From assembly GCF_000425365.1 (NCBI RefSeq), contig NZ_AUDH01000019.1:1-63892 (forward strand): 63,892 nucleotides of DNA. The letters are read 5' to 3'. Position 1 is the first letter of the stretch. The number at the start of each line of letters is the position of its first letter. The notes under the pieces were generated by a model that searched no databases, was not told the origin of the DNA, and worked only from the letters and a program-made list of their open reading frames with translations. A program made the translations under genes and the position numbers. Shown one piece after another: positions 25,415 through 34,126 of the stretch. The stretch comes from Rubritepida flocculans DSM 14296. GTDB taxonomy: Bacteria > Pseudomonadota > Alphaproteobacteria > Acetobacterales > Acetobacteraceae.

Positions 25415-25520
25415 GACGGAAGATCCTTCCGGGATTTCGGCAGCGCACAACAAAATGTGGAAGGAACTCTTGCATCCCCCGGGGCATCCTTCCAGCGCGA
25501 ACAGCCAGGGGAGGCGTTCC
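25415..25520. promoter_or_regulatory. Divergent lrp / ior control region with inverted repeats
   Basis: Two perfect inverted repeats sit here. CGGAAG-ATC-CTTCCG is at 25417-25431, three bases from the regulator's start. TGGAAGGA (25458-25465) and TCCTTCCA (25487-25494) are separated by 21 bases. They share the half-site GGAAGGA. CACAACAAAAT at 25446-25456 is the only AT-rich stretch and may be promoter DNA. The pattern fits binding of an Lrp octamer to several half-sites, giving autoregulation and control of the oxidoreductase gene. One half-site doubles as the regulator's Shine-Dalgarno sequence. Confidence 0.55.
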
Positions 25521-28500
25521 ATGAACAGCATCGTCCGGGCCGGACCCACGCTGGAGGAGCGCTGGGAGGCGGCGGGGCGCGAGACCCTGCTCACCGGCAC
25601 CCAGGCGCTGGTGCGGCTGCCGCTGCTGGTGCGCGCGCTGGACGCGCAGCGGGGCCTCGCCACGGCGGGCTTCATCAGCGGCTATCGCGGCTCGCCGCTC
25701 GGCGGCTATGACCGCGAGCTGTGGCGGCAGCGCGCCCGCCTCGCCGCCGCCGACATCCATTTCGAGCCGGGGCTGAACGAGGATCTGGCCGCCACCGCCT
25801 GCTGGGGCACGCAGCAGATCCACCTCGCGCCGGGCGCGACGCGCGCCGGCGTCTTCGCCATCTGGTACGGCAAGGGGCCGGGGCTCGACCGCGCGGGCGA
25901 TGTGCTGCGCCACGCGAACGGGGCGGGCACGGCCCCGCTGGGCGGCGTGCTGGCCCTGGCGGGGGATGATCCGGCGGCGAAATCCTCCACCGTCACCAGC
26001 GGCTGCGAGCACAGCTTCGCCGATCTCGAAATCCCGCTGCTCGACCCCGCCGATGTGGCCGAGGTGCTGGAGTTCGGCGTGAAGGGCATCGCGCTCTCGC
26101 GCTTCGCGGGGCTCTGGGTCGGGATGAAATGCGTCGCGGAGACCATGGACGCGACCATGACCCTGACGGTGGACCCCGCCGCCCACGCCAGCCTCGCGCC
26201 GGAGGGCGTTCCCATGCCCGAGGGGGGCCTGCACATCCGTCTGAAGGACTCTGCGCTGGCCATCGAGGAGCGGCTGCGCCGCTTCAAGCTGCCCGCGGCG
26301 CTGGCCTTCGCCCGCGCGAACGGGCTCGACAAGCGGCCCTGGCGCGCGCCGCACCCGCGCTTCGGCATCGCGGTGCGCGGCAAGGCCTGGTCCACGCTGC
26401 GCCAGGCGCTGCAGGAGGCCGGCATCACGCCCGAGCTCGCGCGGATGATGGGGCTCGCGATCTGGAAGCCCGGCCTCGTCTGGCCGCTCGACCGCGAGGC
26501 GGCGCGGGAGTTCGCGCGCGGCCTCGAGACGCTGCTGGTGGTGGAGGACCGCCGCGCCTTCCTCGAATCCCAGCTCCGCGAGGCGCTCTACGACCTGCCC
26601 GAGCGCCCCGCGATCCGCGGCAAGGACCTGCTCTCCGACCTCGCGGAGCTCGATTCTGCCCAGATCCTCCGCGCCCTCGCCGCCACCCTGCCCGAGGGGC
26701 TGCGCACCGAGCGCCTGGCCGCGCGGCTCGCCGAGCTCGAGGCGCTGGCGGCGGCGGACCGCGCGCCGCTCGCGCTGCGCACGCCCTATTTCTGCCCGGG
26801 CTGCCCGCACAACACCTCCACGCGCCTGCCCGAGGGGAGCCGCGCCCTGGCCGGGATCGGCTGCCACTACCTCGCCAAGGACATGGGCCGGGAGAGCGAC
26901 CTCTTCACCCATATGGGCGGCGAGGGCGCGCCCTGGATCGGCCAGCACCGCTTCACCGACACGCCGCACGTCTTCGCCAACATGGGCGATGGCACCTACG
27001 CGCATTCGGGCATCCTCGCGATCCGCGCGGCCATCGCCGCCGGGGTCACGATGACCTACAAGATCCTCGTCAACGGCGCGGTGGCCATGACCGGCGGCCA
27101 GCCCGCCGAGGGCGAGGTCACGGTGCCGCGCATCGCCGCCCAGGTGGCGGCCGAGGGCGCCGCGCGCATCGCCATCGTCGCCGACGACCCCGACCGCCAC
27201 CGGGGCGACCCGCTGATCCCGCCCGGCGTGACCTTCCACCCCCGCGCGGAGCTCGACGCGGTGCAGCGCGAACTGCGCGCCACACCGGGCGTCTCCGTCC
27301 TGATCTACGACCAGCAATGCGCCACCGAGCGCCGCCGCCAGCGCAAGCGCGCCCAGGCGCCCCAGGCGCTGCGCCGGGCCGTGATCAACCCCCGCGTCTG
27401 CGAGGATTGCGGGGATTGCTCGCGCGCCTCCAACTGCATCGCCATCGAGCCCATCGAGACGGAATGGGGCCGCAAGCGGCGCATCGACCAGTCCGCCTGC
27501 AACCAGGATCTCTCCTGCCTGCAGGGCTTCTGCCCCTCCTTCCTCACGCTGGAGGGGGCGGCGCCCGCCAGCCCGCCCCTGCCGGTCTTCGACTCCGAAC
27601 CGCCCGAACCCGCCCTGCCTGAGCCCGCGCCGGGCGAGGCCTGGAACCTGCTGCTCTGCGGCGTGGGCGGGCAGGGGGTGACGGCGCTGGGCGCCATCCT
27701 CGCCATGGCGGCGCACATCGAGGGCCGGCCCGTCCGCTCGCTCGACATGCTCGGCCTCGCGCAGAAGGGGGGCGGGGTCTATGTGCAGATGCGCATCGGC
27801 CGGGCGGGCGGCGAGGTGACGAGCCCCCGCATCGGCCCGGGCCTCGCCGATGCGGTGATCGCGGCCGATCTCGTGGGCGCGCAGGGCCGCACCGCCCGGC
27901 CCATGATGGCGCCCGGCCGCACCCGGGTGGTGGTGGCCGCCGCCCCCTCGCCCACCGGGGCCTTCGTGCTCGACCCCGAGACGCGGCTCGACGCGCCGGC
28001 CATGCTGGAGAGCCTGCGCGCCGCGGCGCGCGAGGTGGTGGCGCTGGACGCCGCGCGCGCGGTGGAGCGCGACTTCGGCGACCTCATCTTCCTCAACATC
28101 TGGCTGCTCGGCGCGGCCTGGCAGCGCGGGATGGTCCCGCTGGGCCGCGCCGCCCTGCGCGAGGCCATCGCGCTGAACGGCGCGGCGGTGGAGCGCAACC
28201 TGGCCGCCTTCGAGGCCGGCCGCCGCGCCGCCCCCGAGGCCCCGCCCGCGCCGGAGCCGCTGCCGGCCCTCATCGCCCGGCGGGTGGAGGATCTCGCCGC
28301 CTACCAGTCCGCCCGCTACGCCCGGCGCTACGCCGCCTTCCTGGCCGAGGTGCAGTCCGCTGCACCGGAAGCGGAGCGGCTGCACCGGGCGGTGGCCATC
28401 CAGCTCCATCGGCTCATGGCCTTCAAGGACGAATACGAGGTGGCGCGGCTGCACGCCGACCCCGCCTGGCGGGCCGAGCTCGCGCGGCGCTTCACCGGGG

Positions 28501-28862
28501 CGCGGCGCGTCGAGATGCACCTCGCCCCGCCCCTGCTCGCCAGGCCCGGCCCGGATGGGCGCCCGGCGAAACGCGCCTTCGGCCCCTGGATGTGGCGCGC
28601 CATGGGGCTGCTGCGGCACGGGAAGATCCTGCGCGGCACCTGGCTCGACCCCTTCGGCTGGACGGAGGAGCGCCGGACCGAGCGCGCCCTGCCCGCGGAG
28701 TTCATGGCGGGCGTGCGCCGCCACCTGGCCGACCCCGCGCGCGCCGCGGAATGGGCCGAGGCGGCGGCCGGCATCAAGGGCTTCGGCCCGGTGAAGGCGG
28801 CCAACCTCGCCCGGGTGCGGGCGCGCTGGGCGGCGCTGGACAAGGCCGCCGCCCAGGGCTGA
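25521..28862 (+). CDS. Indolepyruvate ferredoxin oxidoreductase family protein (fused subunits)
   Basis: This 1113-residue enzyme oxidatively decarboxylates 2-keto acids from aromatic (or branched-chain) amino acids to acyl-CoA with ferredoxin as acceptor. The N-terminal alpha-like part (from LTGTQALVRLPLLVRALDAQ and SGYRGSPLGGYD) is followed by the TPP region with FCPGCPHNTSTRLPEG and NMGDGTYAHSG. A Cys-rich iron-sulfur segment has CEDCGDCSRASNC and CNQDLSCLQGFC. The gamma-like domain begins LLLCGVGGQGVTALGA, and a long C-terminal DUF6537-type tail follows. It is a single chain, unlike archaeal IorA/IorB. The ATG at 25521 follows GGGGAGG. An acyl-CoA dehydrogenase gene follows 10 bp later. 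Confidence 0.94.
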   Translation: MNSIVRAGPTLEERWEAAGRETLLTGTQALVRLPLLVRALDAQRGLATAGFISGYRGSPLGGYDRELWRQRARLAAADIHFEPGLNEDLAATACWGTQQIHLAPGATRAGVFAIWYGKGPGLDRAGDVLRHANGAGTAPLGGVLALAGDDPAAKSSTVTSGCEHSFADLEIPLLDPADVAEVLEFGVKGIALSRFAGLWVGMKCVAETMDATMTLTVDPAAHASLAPEGVPMPEGGLHIRLKDSALAIEERLRRFKLPAALAFARANGLDKRPWRAPHPRFGIAVRGKAWSTLRQALQEAGITPELARMMGLAIWKPGLVWPLDREAAREFARGLETLLVVEDRRAFLESQLREALYDLPERPAIRGKDLLSDLAELDSAQILRALAATLPEGLRTERLAARLAELEALAAADRAPLALRTPYFCPGCPHNTSTRLPEGSRALAGIGCHYLAKDMGRESDLFTHMGGEGAPWIGQHRFTDTPHVFANMGDGTYAHSGILAIRAAIAAGVTMTYKILVNGAVAMTGGQPAEGEVTVPRIAAQVAAEGAARIAIVADDPDRHRGDPLIPPGVTFHPRAELDAVQRELRATPGVSVLIYDQQCATERRRQRKRAQAPQALRRAVINPRVCEDCGDCSRASNCIAIEPIETEWGRKRRIDQSACNQDLSCLQGFCPSFLTLEGAAPASPPLPVFDSEPPEPALPEPAPGEAWNLLLCGVGGQGVTALGAILAMAAHIEGRPVRSLDMLGLAQKGGGVYVQMRIGRAGGEVTSPRIGPGLADAVIAADLVGAQGRTARPMMAPGRTRVVVAAAPSPTGAFVLDPETRLDAPAMLESLRAAAREVVALDAARAVERDFGDLIFLNIWLLGAAWQRGMVPLGRAALREAIALNGAAVERNLAAFEAGRRAAPEAPPAPEPLPALIARRVEDLAAYQSARYARRYAAFLAEVQSAAPEAERLHRAVAIQLHRLMAFKDEYEVARLHADPAWRAELARRFTGARRVEMHLAPPLLARPGPDGRPAKRAFGPWMWRAMGLLRHGKILRGTWLDPFGWTEERRTERALPAEFMAGVRRHLADPARAAEWAEAAAGIKGFGPVKAANLARVRARWAALDKAAAQG

Positions 28863-28872
28863 GCATCGCGCC

Positions 28873-30009
28873 ATGTTCGAGCTGCCCGAGACCACCCGCG
28901 CCCTGCGCGAGACCGCCCTCGACTTCGCCCGCGCGCGCATCGCGCCGCACGCCCTGGCCTGGGACGAGCAGCGGCATTTCCCCGTGGAGGTGCTGCGCGA
29001 GGCGGCGGCGCTGGGCATGGCCGGCCTCTATGTGCGCGAGGAGAGCGGCGGCGCGGGGCTCACACGGCTCGACGCCGCCGTGGTCTTCGAGGCGCTGGCC
29101 ACCGGCTGCCCCACCGTCAGCGCCTTCCTCTCCATCCACAACATGGTGGCCTGGATGCTGGACCGCTGGGGCAGCCCGGCGCAGCGGGCCGAGTGGCTCC
29201 CGCCGCTGCTCGCCATGGAGAAGATCGCCGCCTACTGCCTCACCGAGCCGGGATCGGGCAGCGACGCCGCCGCGCTCGCCACCCGCGCGGCGCGGGACAA
29301 TGAGGGCTGGGTGCTGAACGGCACCAAGCAGTTCATCAGCGGCGCGGGCGCGGCCGACCTCTACCTCACCATGGTCCGCACCGAGGGGCCGGGGGCGGAC
29401 GGGATTTCGGCGCTGCTCATCCCCAAAGGGACGCCCGGCCTCTCCTTCGGCGCGAACGAGAAGAAGATGGGCTGGAACGCCCAGCCCACGCGCCAGGTGA
29501 TCCTGCAGGACGCGCGGCTGCCCGCCGCGGCGCTGCTGGGCGAGGAGGGGATGGGCTTCCGCTACGCCATGGCGGGGCTGGACGGGGGGCGGCTGAACAT
29601 CGCCGCCTGCTCGCTGGGCGGGGCGCAGGCGGCGCTCGACATCGCGCTCTGCTATGTGAAGGAGCGCCGGGCCTTCGGCCGCGCTATCGCCGATTTCCAG
29701 GCCACCCAGTTCCGCCTCGCGGACATGGCGACGGAGCTGGAGGCGGCGCGCGCCCTGCTCTGGCGCGCCTGCGCGAAGCTCGACGCCGGCGCGCCCGACG
29801 CCACCGCCGCCTGCGCCATGGCCAAGCGCTTCGTCACCGACACCGGCCACCGCGTGGCGGACGAGGCACTGCAGCTTCTGGGCGGCTATGGCTACCTGCA
29901 CGAATACGGCGTCGAGAAGATCGTGCGCGACCTCAGGGTGCACCGCATCCTGGAAGGCACCAACGAGATCATGCGGATGATCACCGCCCGATCCCTTTTG
30001 CGGGCGTGA
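28873..30009 (+). CDS. Acyl-CoA dehydrogenase, isobutyryl-CoA dehydrogenase-like
   Basis: The 378-residue FAD enzyme has the standard ACAD layout: helical N-domain (1-115), beta domain with AYCLTEPGSGSDAAAL, NGTKQFISGAGAADLYL and MGWNAQPTRQV, and the C-domain with RRAFGRAIADFQATQFRLADM, ending HRILEGTNEIMRMI. The Glu of EGTNE is the usual position of the catalytic base in the short/branched-chain and isobutyryl-CoA enzymes. It would act on an acyl-CoA released by the preceding oxidoreductase, suggesting that branched-chain 2-keto acids (valine route) are handled here. The 10-bp gap implies one operon. Confidence 0.9.
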   Translation: MFELPETTRALRETALDFARARIAPHALAWDEQRHFPVEVLREAAALGMAGLYVREESGGAGLTRLDAAVVFEALATGCPTVSAFLSIHNMVAWMLDRWGSPAQRAEWLPPLLAMEKIAAYCLTEPGSGSDAAALATRAARDNEGWVLNGTKQFISGAGAADLYLTMVRTEGPGADGISALLIPKGTPGLSFGANEKKMGWNAQPTRQVILQDARLPAAALLGEEGMGFRYAMAGLDGGRLNIAACSLGGAQAALDIALCYVKERRAFGRAIADFQATQFRLADMATELEAARALLWRACAKLDAGAPDATAACAMAKRFVTDTGHRVADEALQLLGGYGYLHEYGVEKIVRDLRVHRILEGTNEIMRMITARSLLRA

Positions 30010-30055
30010 CGATTCCCCCTTGATCCCGAGCGGGAAGATCGGGCACATCGCCACC

Positions 30056-30421
30056 ATGCGTTGCATGCTGGCCGGGTTGTTCGCGCTCCCACTCCTCGCC
30101 GCACCGGCGGCGGCGCAGGGCGTGATCGTCGTGCCGGCGGGGGCGGAGGTGGTGGTTCCCCCGCGCGGGGCCGGCCCCGCGCCCCGACCGCCGCTCGCGC
30201 CATCCGGGGCGGGGCGGCCGCGTCCCTTGCCGGCCCGGCCCATGATGGCCCAGGCCGGGGGCGGCCAGGCCATCGGCCTCTCCGCCATTCCGCTCGGCGC
30301 CCCTGTGGGGCTGGCGGCCCCCGCCTTTATGGCCCTGCCGCTCGCCGCTGCGGCGGCGGTGGCGGCGGGCTCCCTGCCCGGCGGCGGGGGCGGGACCACC
30401 GCGCCGGCCCGTACGCGCTGA
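30056..30421 (+). CDS. Small secreted Ala/Pro/Gly-rich protein of unknown function
   Basis: I do not recognise this gene. It encodes 121 residues starting with a good signal peptide (MRCMLAGLFALPLLAAPAAA, cleavage about residue 20). A low-complexity region rich in Pro, Ala and Gly follows, with a hydrophobic Ala-rich stretch near 85-105 and a Gly-run before the end. An alternative upstream start at 30020 (TTG) would add 12 residues. It lies 46 bp after the acyl-CoA dehydrogenase and is convergent with hisN. The signal peptide supports a real gene, while the rest may be fast-evolving or disordered. Confidence 0.55.
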   Translation: MRCMLAGLFALPLLAAPAAAQGVIVVPAGAEVVVPPRGAGPAPRPPLAPSGAGRPRPLPARPMMAQAGGGQAIGLSAIPLGAPVGLAAPAFMALPLAAAAAVAAGSLPGGGGGTTAPARTR

Positions 30422-30424
30422 GGC

Positions 30425-31225
30425 TCAGCCCCGCAGCCGCTCCAGGATGTCGGGCAGCAGCGCGGCGTCGCCCACCGCCACCACATCGCCCGCGCTGGCG
30501 AGGGTGAGGGGGTTTCCCTCCCAATCGGTCATGCGCCCGCCCGCGCCTTCGATCACGGGCACCAGCGCCGCCCAGTCCCAGGGCTTGAGGGTGGATTCCA
30601 CCACCGCATCCACCAGCCCCAGCGCGATCAGCCCATAGGCGTAGCAGTCCCCGCCCCAGGAGACGCGGCGGGCGGCGCGGCGCACCCGCTCGAAGCGCGC
30701 CATGCGCGGCGGGTCGAAGATGTCGGGCGAGGTGACGGCGAGTTCCGCCTCCTCCAGCCGCGCGCAGGGGCGCACCCGGGCCTCGCCGCCCAGCGGCGAG
30801 GCGAATCGCGTCCCCTCGCCCGCCACGCCGAGCCAGCGCTCGCCCGTCACCGGCTGGTCGATGAGGCCCAGCACCGGGACGCCCCGGTGCAGCAGGCCGA
30901 TCAGCGTGCCGAAGAGCGGCCGCCCGGTGAGGAAGGCGCGCGTGCCGTCGATGGGATCGAGCACCCAGAGCCACTCGGCCTCGCCGCGCTCCGTGCCGTA
31001 TTCCTCGCCCATGATGCCGTGGCCGGGGAAACGCTTCGCCAGGAAGGCGCGCAGCGCGCGCTCGGCCGCGCGGTCCGCCTCCGTCACCGGCGAGGCGTCG
31101 CCCTTCGCCTCGACCAGCAGCGCCGAGCGGAAGAGGGGGCGGATGGCCGCGCCGGCCAGATCGGCGGCCGCCTCGGCCGCCGCGACGAACTCGGGAGGAA
31201 CGCGGCGCGCGCCGTCAGCCGCCAC
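30425..31225 (-). CDS. hisN: Inositol-monophosphatase-family histidinol-phosphatase-like protein
   Basis: The 266-residue protein has the metal-binding motifs of the family: GEEYGTERGEAEWLWVLDPIDGTRAF (GEE about 73-75 and DPIDGT about 92-97), then PWDWAALVPVIEGAGGRMTDW near the C-terminus. The form with TRAFLTGRPLFGTLIGLL matches HisN, the Mg-dependent histidinol-phosphatase that substitutes for HisB in alphaproteobacteria. A general inositol- or nucleotide-phosphatase is the alternative. It lies 15 bp downstream of the membrane cytochrome c gene on the same strand. Confidence 0.85.
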   Translation of the reverse strand: MAADGARRVPPEFVAAAEAAADLAGAAIRPLFRSALLVEAKGDASPVTEADRAAERALRAFLAKRFPGHGIMGEEYGTERGEAEWLWVLDPIDGTRAFLTGRPLFGTLIGLLHRGVPVLGLIDQPVTGERWLGVAGEGTRFASPLGGEARVRPCARLEEAELAVTSPDIFDPPRMARFERVRRAARRVSWGGDCYAYGLIALGLVDAVVESTLKPWDWAALVPVIEGAGGRMTDWEGNPLTLASAGDVVAVGDAALLPDILERLRG

Positions 31226-31240
31226 GGCGGGCCGTCCGGG

Positions 31241-31786
31241 TCAGGGCAGCGGAACCGGGTTCGGCGAGTTGGAGCGCAGGAACATGATGATGTCCGCGCG
31301 CTGCTGCGGGTTGGGGAGGCCGGCGAAGGCCATGCGCGTGCCGGGCATGGCGCGCGCCGGGGCGGCGATGAAGGCGTTGAGCGCCTCGAAATCCCAGGGC
31401 TTGTCGGCCAGCGCGCGGTTCGCGGCGCTGTAGTTGAAGCCCGCCACCTGGGCGTGGCCGCTGCCCACGATGTTCCAGAGATTGGGCCCGACGGCGTTGC
31501 GCCCGCCCTCGTTGAAGCTGTGGCAGGAGGCGCAGAGCCGCTGGGCGAGCTGGCGGCCGTTGTCCGCGCTCGCGTTGGCGAGCAGGGGCGCGATGGGCTC
31601 CACCGCCGGGGCGGCCGGGGCGGCGGCGGCGGGGGCGGCCGCCTGCTGCGGCGCCGCGCCGAGGCTGATCGCGGGCTGGGAGAGCTTCTTGGGGTGGATC
31701 AGCACCTCGGCGAAGATGCCCGCACCCATGAAGGCGATGCCCGCCGTCAGGACGGAGGCGGCGATCTTGTTGAACTCCAGGCTCAT
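31241..31786 (-). CDS. Membrane-anchored class I cytochrome c
   Basis: The 181-residue protein has an uncleaved N-terminal membrane anchor (about 8-29), an Ala/Pro-rich linker (40-70) and one cytochrome c domain with CASCH (85-89). The axial Met is probably in GTRMAFAGL near 148-156. The layout matches CycM-type cytochrome c552, which carries electrons from the bc1 complex to the aa3 oxidase; an aa3 operon lies 13 kb away. It diverges from kdsB, an order found in other alphaproteobacteria. Confidence 0.92.
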   Translation of the reverse strand: MSLEFNKIAASVLTAGIAFMGAGIFAEVLIHPKKLSQPAISLGAAPQQAAAPAAAAPAAPAVEPIAPLLANASADNGRQLAQRLCASCHSFNEGGRNAVGPNLWNIVGSGHAQVAGFNYSAANRALADKPWDFEALNAFIAAPARAMPGTRMAFAGLPNPQQRADIIMFLRSNSPNPVPLP

Positions 31787-31927
31787 GCCGGGCGCACCCT
31801 TCCTCGACCTTGCATGCTCACGACCCGGCGCCGCGGCCCTTTGCGCCGAGCCCGGCCCTGATCTATGCGTGGGCCCTTCCTTACAGGCGGCATGACGCCG
31901 CATCAACCGCCCGGACGCCGCTTTCCC

Positions 31928-32662
31928 ATGAATCCGATCATCGTGATCCCGGCCCGCATGGCGGCGACGCGACTGCCCGGCAAGCCGCTGGCGGACATCG
32001 GTGGCAAGCCGATGGTGGTGCATGTGCTGGAGCGCGCCGCGCGCGCCGGGGTGGGCCCCGTCGCCGTCGCGGCCGGCGAGCCGGAGATCGTCTCGGCCGT
32101 GCAGGCCGCCGGCGGCCGCGCCGTGCTGGTCGCCGATGACGTGCCGAGCGGCACGGACCGCGTCTTCCGCGCCCTCGCCGCGCTCGACCCCGAGGCCCGT
32201 CACGACGTGGTGGTGAACCTGCAGGGCGATGTGCCCACCCTGGCGCCCGAGCTGCTGCACGCCGTGCTCCGGCCCCTGGCCGAGCCGGGGGTGGACATCG
32301 CCACGCTCGTCTGCCCCATCGCCGATGAGGCGGAGGCCAACACCCCCTCCTTCGTGAAGGCCGCCTGCGCCTTCGCCGAGGGGCAGGAGGTGGCGCCCGC
32401 CCTCTATTTCAGCCGCAACCCGATCCCCTGGGGCGAGGGGCCGCGCTGGCACCACATCGGCATCTACGCCTTCCGCCGCACCGCGCTGGCGCGCTTCGTC
32501 GCGCTGCCGGAATCGCCGCTGGAGCGGCGCGAGAAGCTCGAGCAGCTTCGCGCGCTGGAGGCCGGCATGCGCATCGCCGCCGCGCGCGTGCCGCACGGCC
32601 CCTTCGGCGTGGACACGCCCGCCGACCTCGACCGCGCCCGCCGCCTGATCGGAGCCCCATGA
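31928..32662 (+). CDS. kdsB: 3-deoxy-manno-octulosonate cytidylyltransferase
   Basis: KdsB activates Kdo as CMP-Kdo for lipopolysaccharide inner-core synthesis. The 244-residue product begins IIVIPARMAATRLPGKPLADI, has the nucleotide-binding NLQGDVP and the catalytic ERREKLEQLRALEAGMRI segment, and ends GVDTPADLDRAR. The ATG at 31928 gives family length. The stop overlaps the pheA start by four bases (ATGA). The organism therefore makes Kdo-containing LPS. Confidence 0.96.
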   Translation: MNPIIVIPARMAATRLPGKPLADIGGKPMVVHVLERAARAGVGPVAVAAGEPEIVSAVQAAGGRAVLVADDVPSGTDRVFRALAALDPEARHDVVVNLQGDVPTLAPELLHAVLRPLAEPGVDIATLVCPIADEAEANTPSFVKAACAFAEGQEVAPALYFSRNPIPWGEGPRWHHIGIYAFRRTALARFVALPESPLERREKLEQLRALEAGMRIAAARVPHGPFGVDTPADLDRARRLIGAP

Positions 32663-33507
32663 CCCAGACCATCGCCTTCCAGGGCGTCCCCGGCGCCTAT
32701 TCGGACCTCGCCTGCCGCCACGCCTATCCGGGCTGGACCACCCTGCCCTGCCCCTCCTTCGAGGCCGCCATGGCCGCGGTGCGCGAGGGGCGCGCGCAGC
32801 TCGCCATGCTGCCCTGCGAGAACTCGCTGGCGGGCCGCGTGCCCGACATCCACCGCCTGCTGCCCGATTCGGGCCTCAGCGTGGTGGGCGAGCATTTCGA
32901 GCGGGTGGAGCATTGCCTCCTCGCCCGGCCCGGCGCCTCGCTCGCCACCATCCGCAAGGCGCACAGCCACCCCATGGCGCTCGGCCAGGTGCTGAAGGTG
33001 ATCAAGGAGCTGGACCTCAAGCCCGTGATCCAGGCCGACACGGCCGGCGCGGCGGAGCTGATCGCGCGCGAAGGCACGAGCGAGGACGCCGCCATCGCCA
33101 GCGAGCTCGCCGCCGAGGTCTATGGGCTGCAGATCCTGCGCCGCAACGTCGAGGACGCGCCGCACAACACCACGCGCTTCTACGTGATGGCGCGGGAGCG
33201 GCGCATGCCGCCCGTGGGCACGCCGCACACCGTGACCACCTTCGTCTTCCGCGTGCGGAACATGCCCGCCGCGCTCTACAAGGCGCTGGGCGGCTTCGCC
33301 ACCAACGGCGTGAACATGACGAAGCTCGAGAGCTACATGATCGACGGCGCCTTCACCGCCACGCAGTTCCTCTGCGACGTGGACGGGCACCCGGACGATC
33401 CGCCGCTGTTCCGCGCGCTGGAGGAGCTGCGCTTCTTCTCGCGCGAGGTGAAGGTGCTGGGCAGCTATCCCGCCCATCCCTGGCGCATCGCGCATGAGGG
33501 GCGCTGA
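32659..33507 (+). CDS. pheA: Prephenate dehydratase
   Basis: This 282-residue enzyme converts prephenate to phenylpyruvate for phenylalanine synthesis. The catalytic domain (about 3-185) starts IAFQGVPGAYSDLACRHAYP and carries NSLAGRVPDIHRLL and the VEDAPHNTTRFYVM motif, in which the second Thr of NTTRF is catalytic. The C-terminal ACT domain (about 195-275) includes KALGGFATNGVNMTKLESY, the phenylalanine feedback site. There is no chorismate mutase domain. It is coupled to kdsB by a four-base overlap. Confidence 0.96.
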   Translation: MTQTIAFQGVPGAYSDLACRHAYPGWTTLPCPSFEAAMAAVREGRAQLAMLPCENSLAGRVPDIHRLLPDSGLSVVGEHFERVEHCLLARPGASLATIRKAHSHPMALGQVLKVIKELDLKPVIQADTAGAAELIAREGTSEDAAIASELAAEVYGLQILRRNVEDAPHNTTRFYVMARERRMPPVGTPHTVTTFVFRVRNMPAALYKALGGFATNGVNMTKLESYMIDGAFTATQFLCDVDGHPDDPPLFRALEELRFFSREVKVLGSYPAHPWRIAHEGR

Positions 33508-33525
33508 GCGCCCTCCGGCGCTTCC

Positions 33526-34125
33526 TCAGGCCAGATGCGCGGCGGGGCCGAGCAGCGCCTCGCGCATCCGCGCCTGAAGGATCGCGCCCTCGCGCGGCGG
33601 CAGCACGAGCGGGAGGTTCGCCGCATCCACCTTGGCCACCGCGAAGAAGGGCCCCGCCTTGGCGCGCGTGGCCGCCACCAGGGCGGGCACCTGCTCGGGC
33701 GCGGTGACGCGCATGGTGGCCTTGATGCCCGCGCCCTCGGCCATGGTCACGAGGTCCGTGCCATGGGCGGTCGCGGTCTGCTGCATGCCCGTCTCGCCGT
33801 AGTGCTCGTTGTCCTGCACCACGATGGCGAGGTTGGGCGGCGCCTGCTGCGCGATGCTGGCCAGGCTGCCCACGCCCATCAGCATCTCGCCATCGCCGGT
33901 GATCACCAGCACCGGGCGCGCGGGCTGCGCCAGGGCGAGGCCGAGGCCGATCATCGCCGCCCCGCCCATCCCGCCCCAGAGCGGGAAGTTGCAGGGGTGG
34001 TCGCCCACCGCCGTGATGTCCCAGGCGGGCGCGCCGAGCCCCGCCACCACCAGCAGCTCGCCGCGATCGGCGAGCAGGGCGCGCACCAGTTCGCGCCGGT
34101 CGAGCTTTCCGGAAGCCGCGCGCAT
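33526..34125 (-). CDS. TPP-dependent decarboxylase beta subunit (sulfopyruvate/phosphonopyruvate decarboxylase type)
   Basis: The 199-residue product is the C-terminal, TPP-diphosphate-binding half of a split decarboxylase. The TPP motif runs from VITGDGEMLMGVGSLASIA to VVQDNEHYGETGMQQ. In the known cases the split enzymes are sulfopyruvate decarboxylase (ComD/ComE), making sulfoacetaldehyde, and single-chain relatives act on phosphonopyruvate. It follows the alpha subunit gene with a one-base gap. It lies in a locus that diverges from ethanolamine ammonia-lyase, so it may act on another C2/C3 substrate. Specificity is not readable from sequence. Confidence 0.85.
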   Translation of the reverse strand: MRAASGKLDRRELVRALLADRGELLVVAGLGAPAWDITAVGDHPCNFPLWGGMGGAAMIGLGLALAQPARPVLVITGDGEMLMGVGSLASIAQQAPPNLAIVVQDNEHYGETGMQQTATAHGTDLVTMAEGAGIKATMRVTAPEQVPALVAATRAKAGPFFAVAKVDAANLPLVLPPREGAILQARMREALLGPAAHLA

Positions 34126-34126
34126 C

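Noticed and set aside
25065-29018. Minus-strand open frame of more than 1300 codons opposite the indolepyruvate oxidoreductase gene
   Set aside because: Antisense shadow with Arg/Gly/His-rich translation and no family resemblance except where it runs into the Lrp gene region out of frame.
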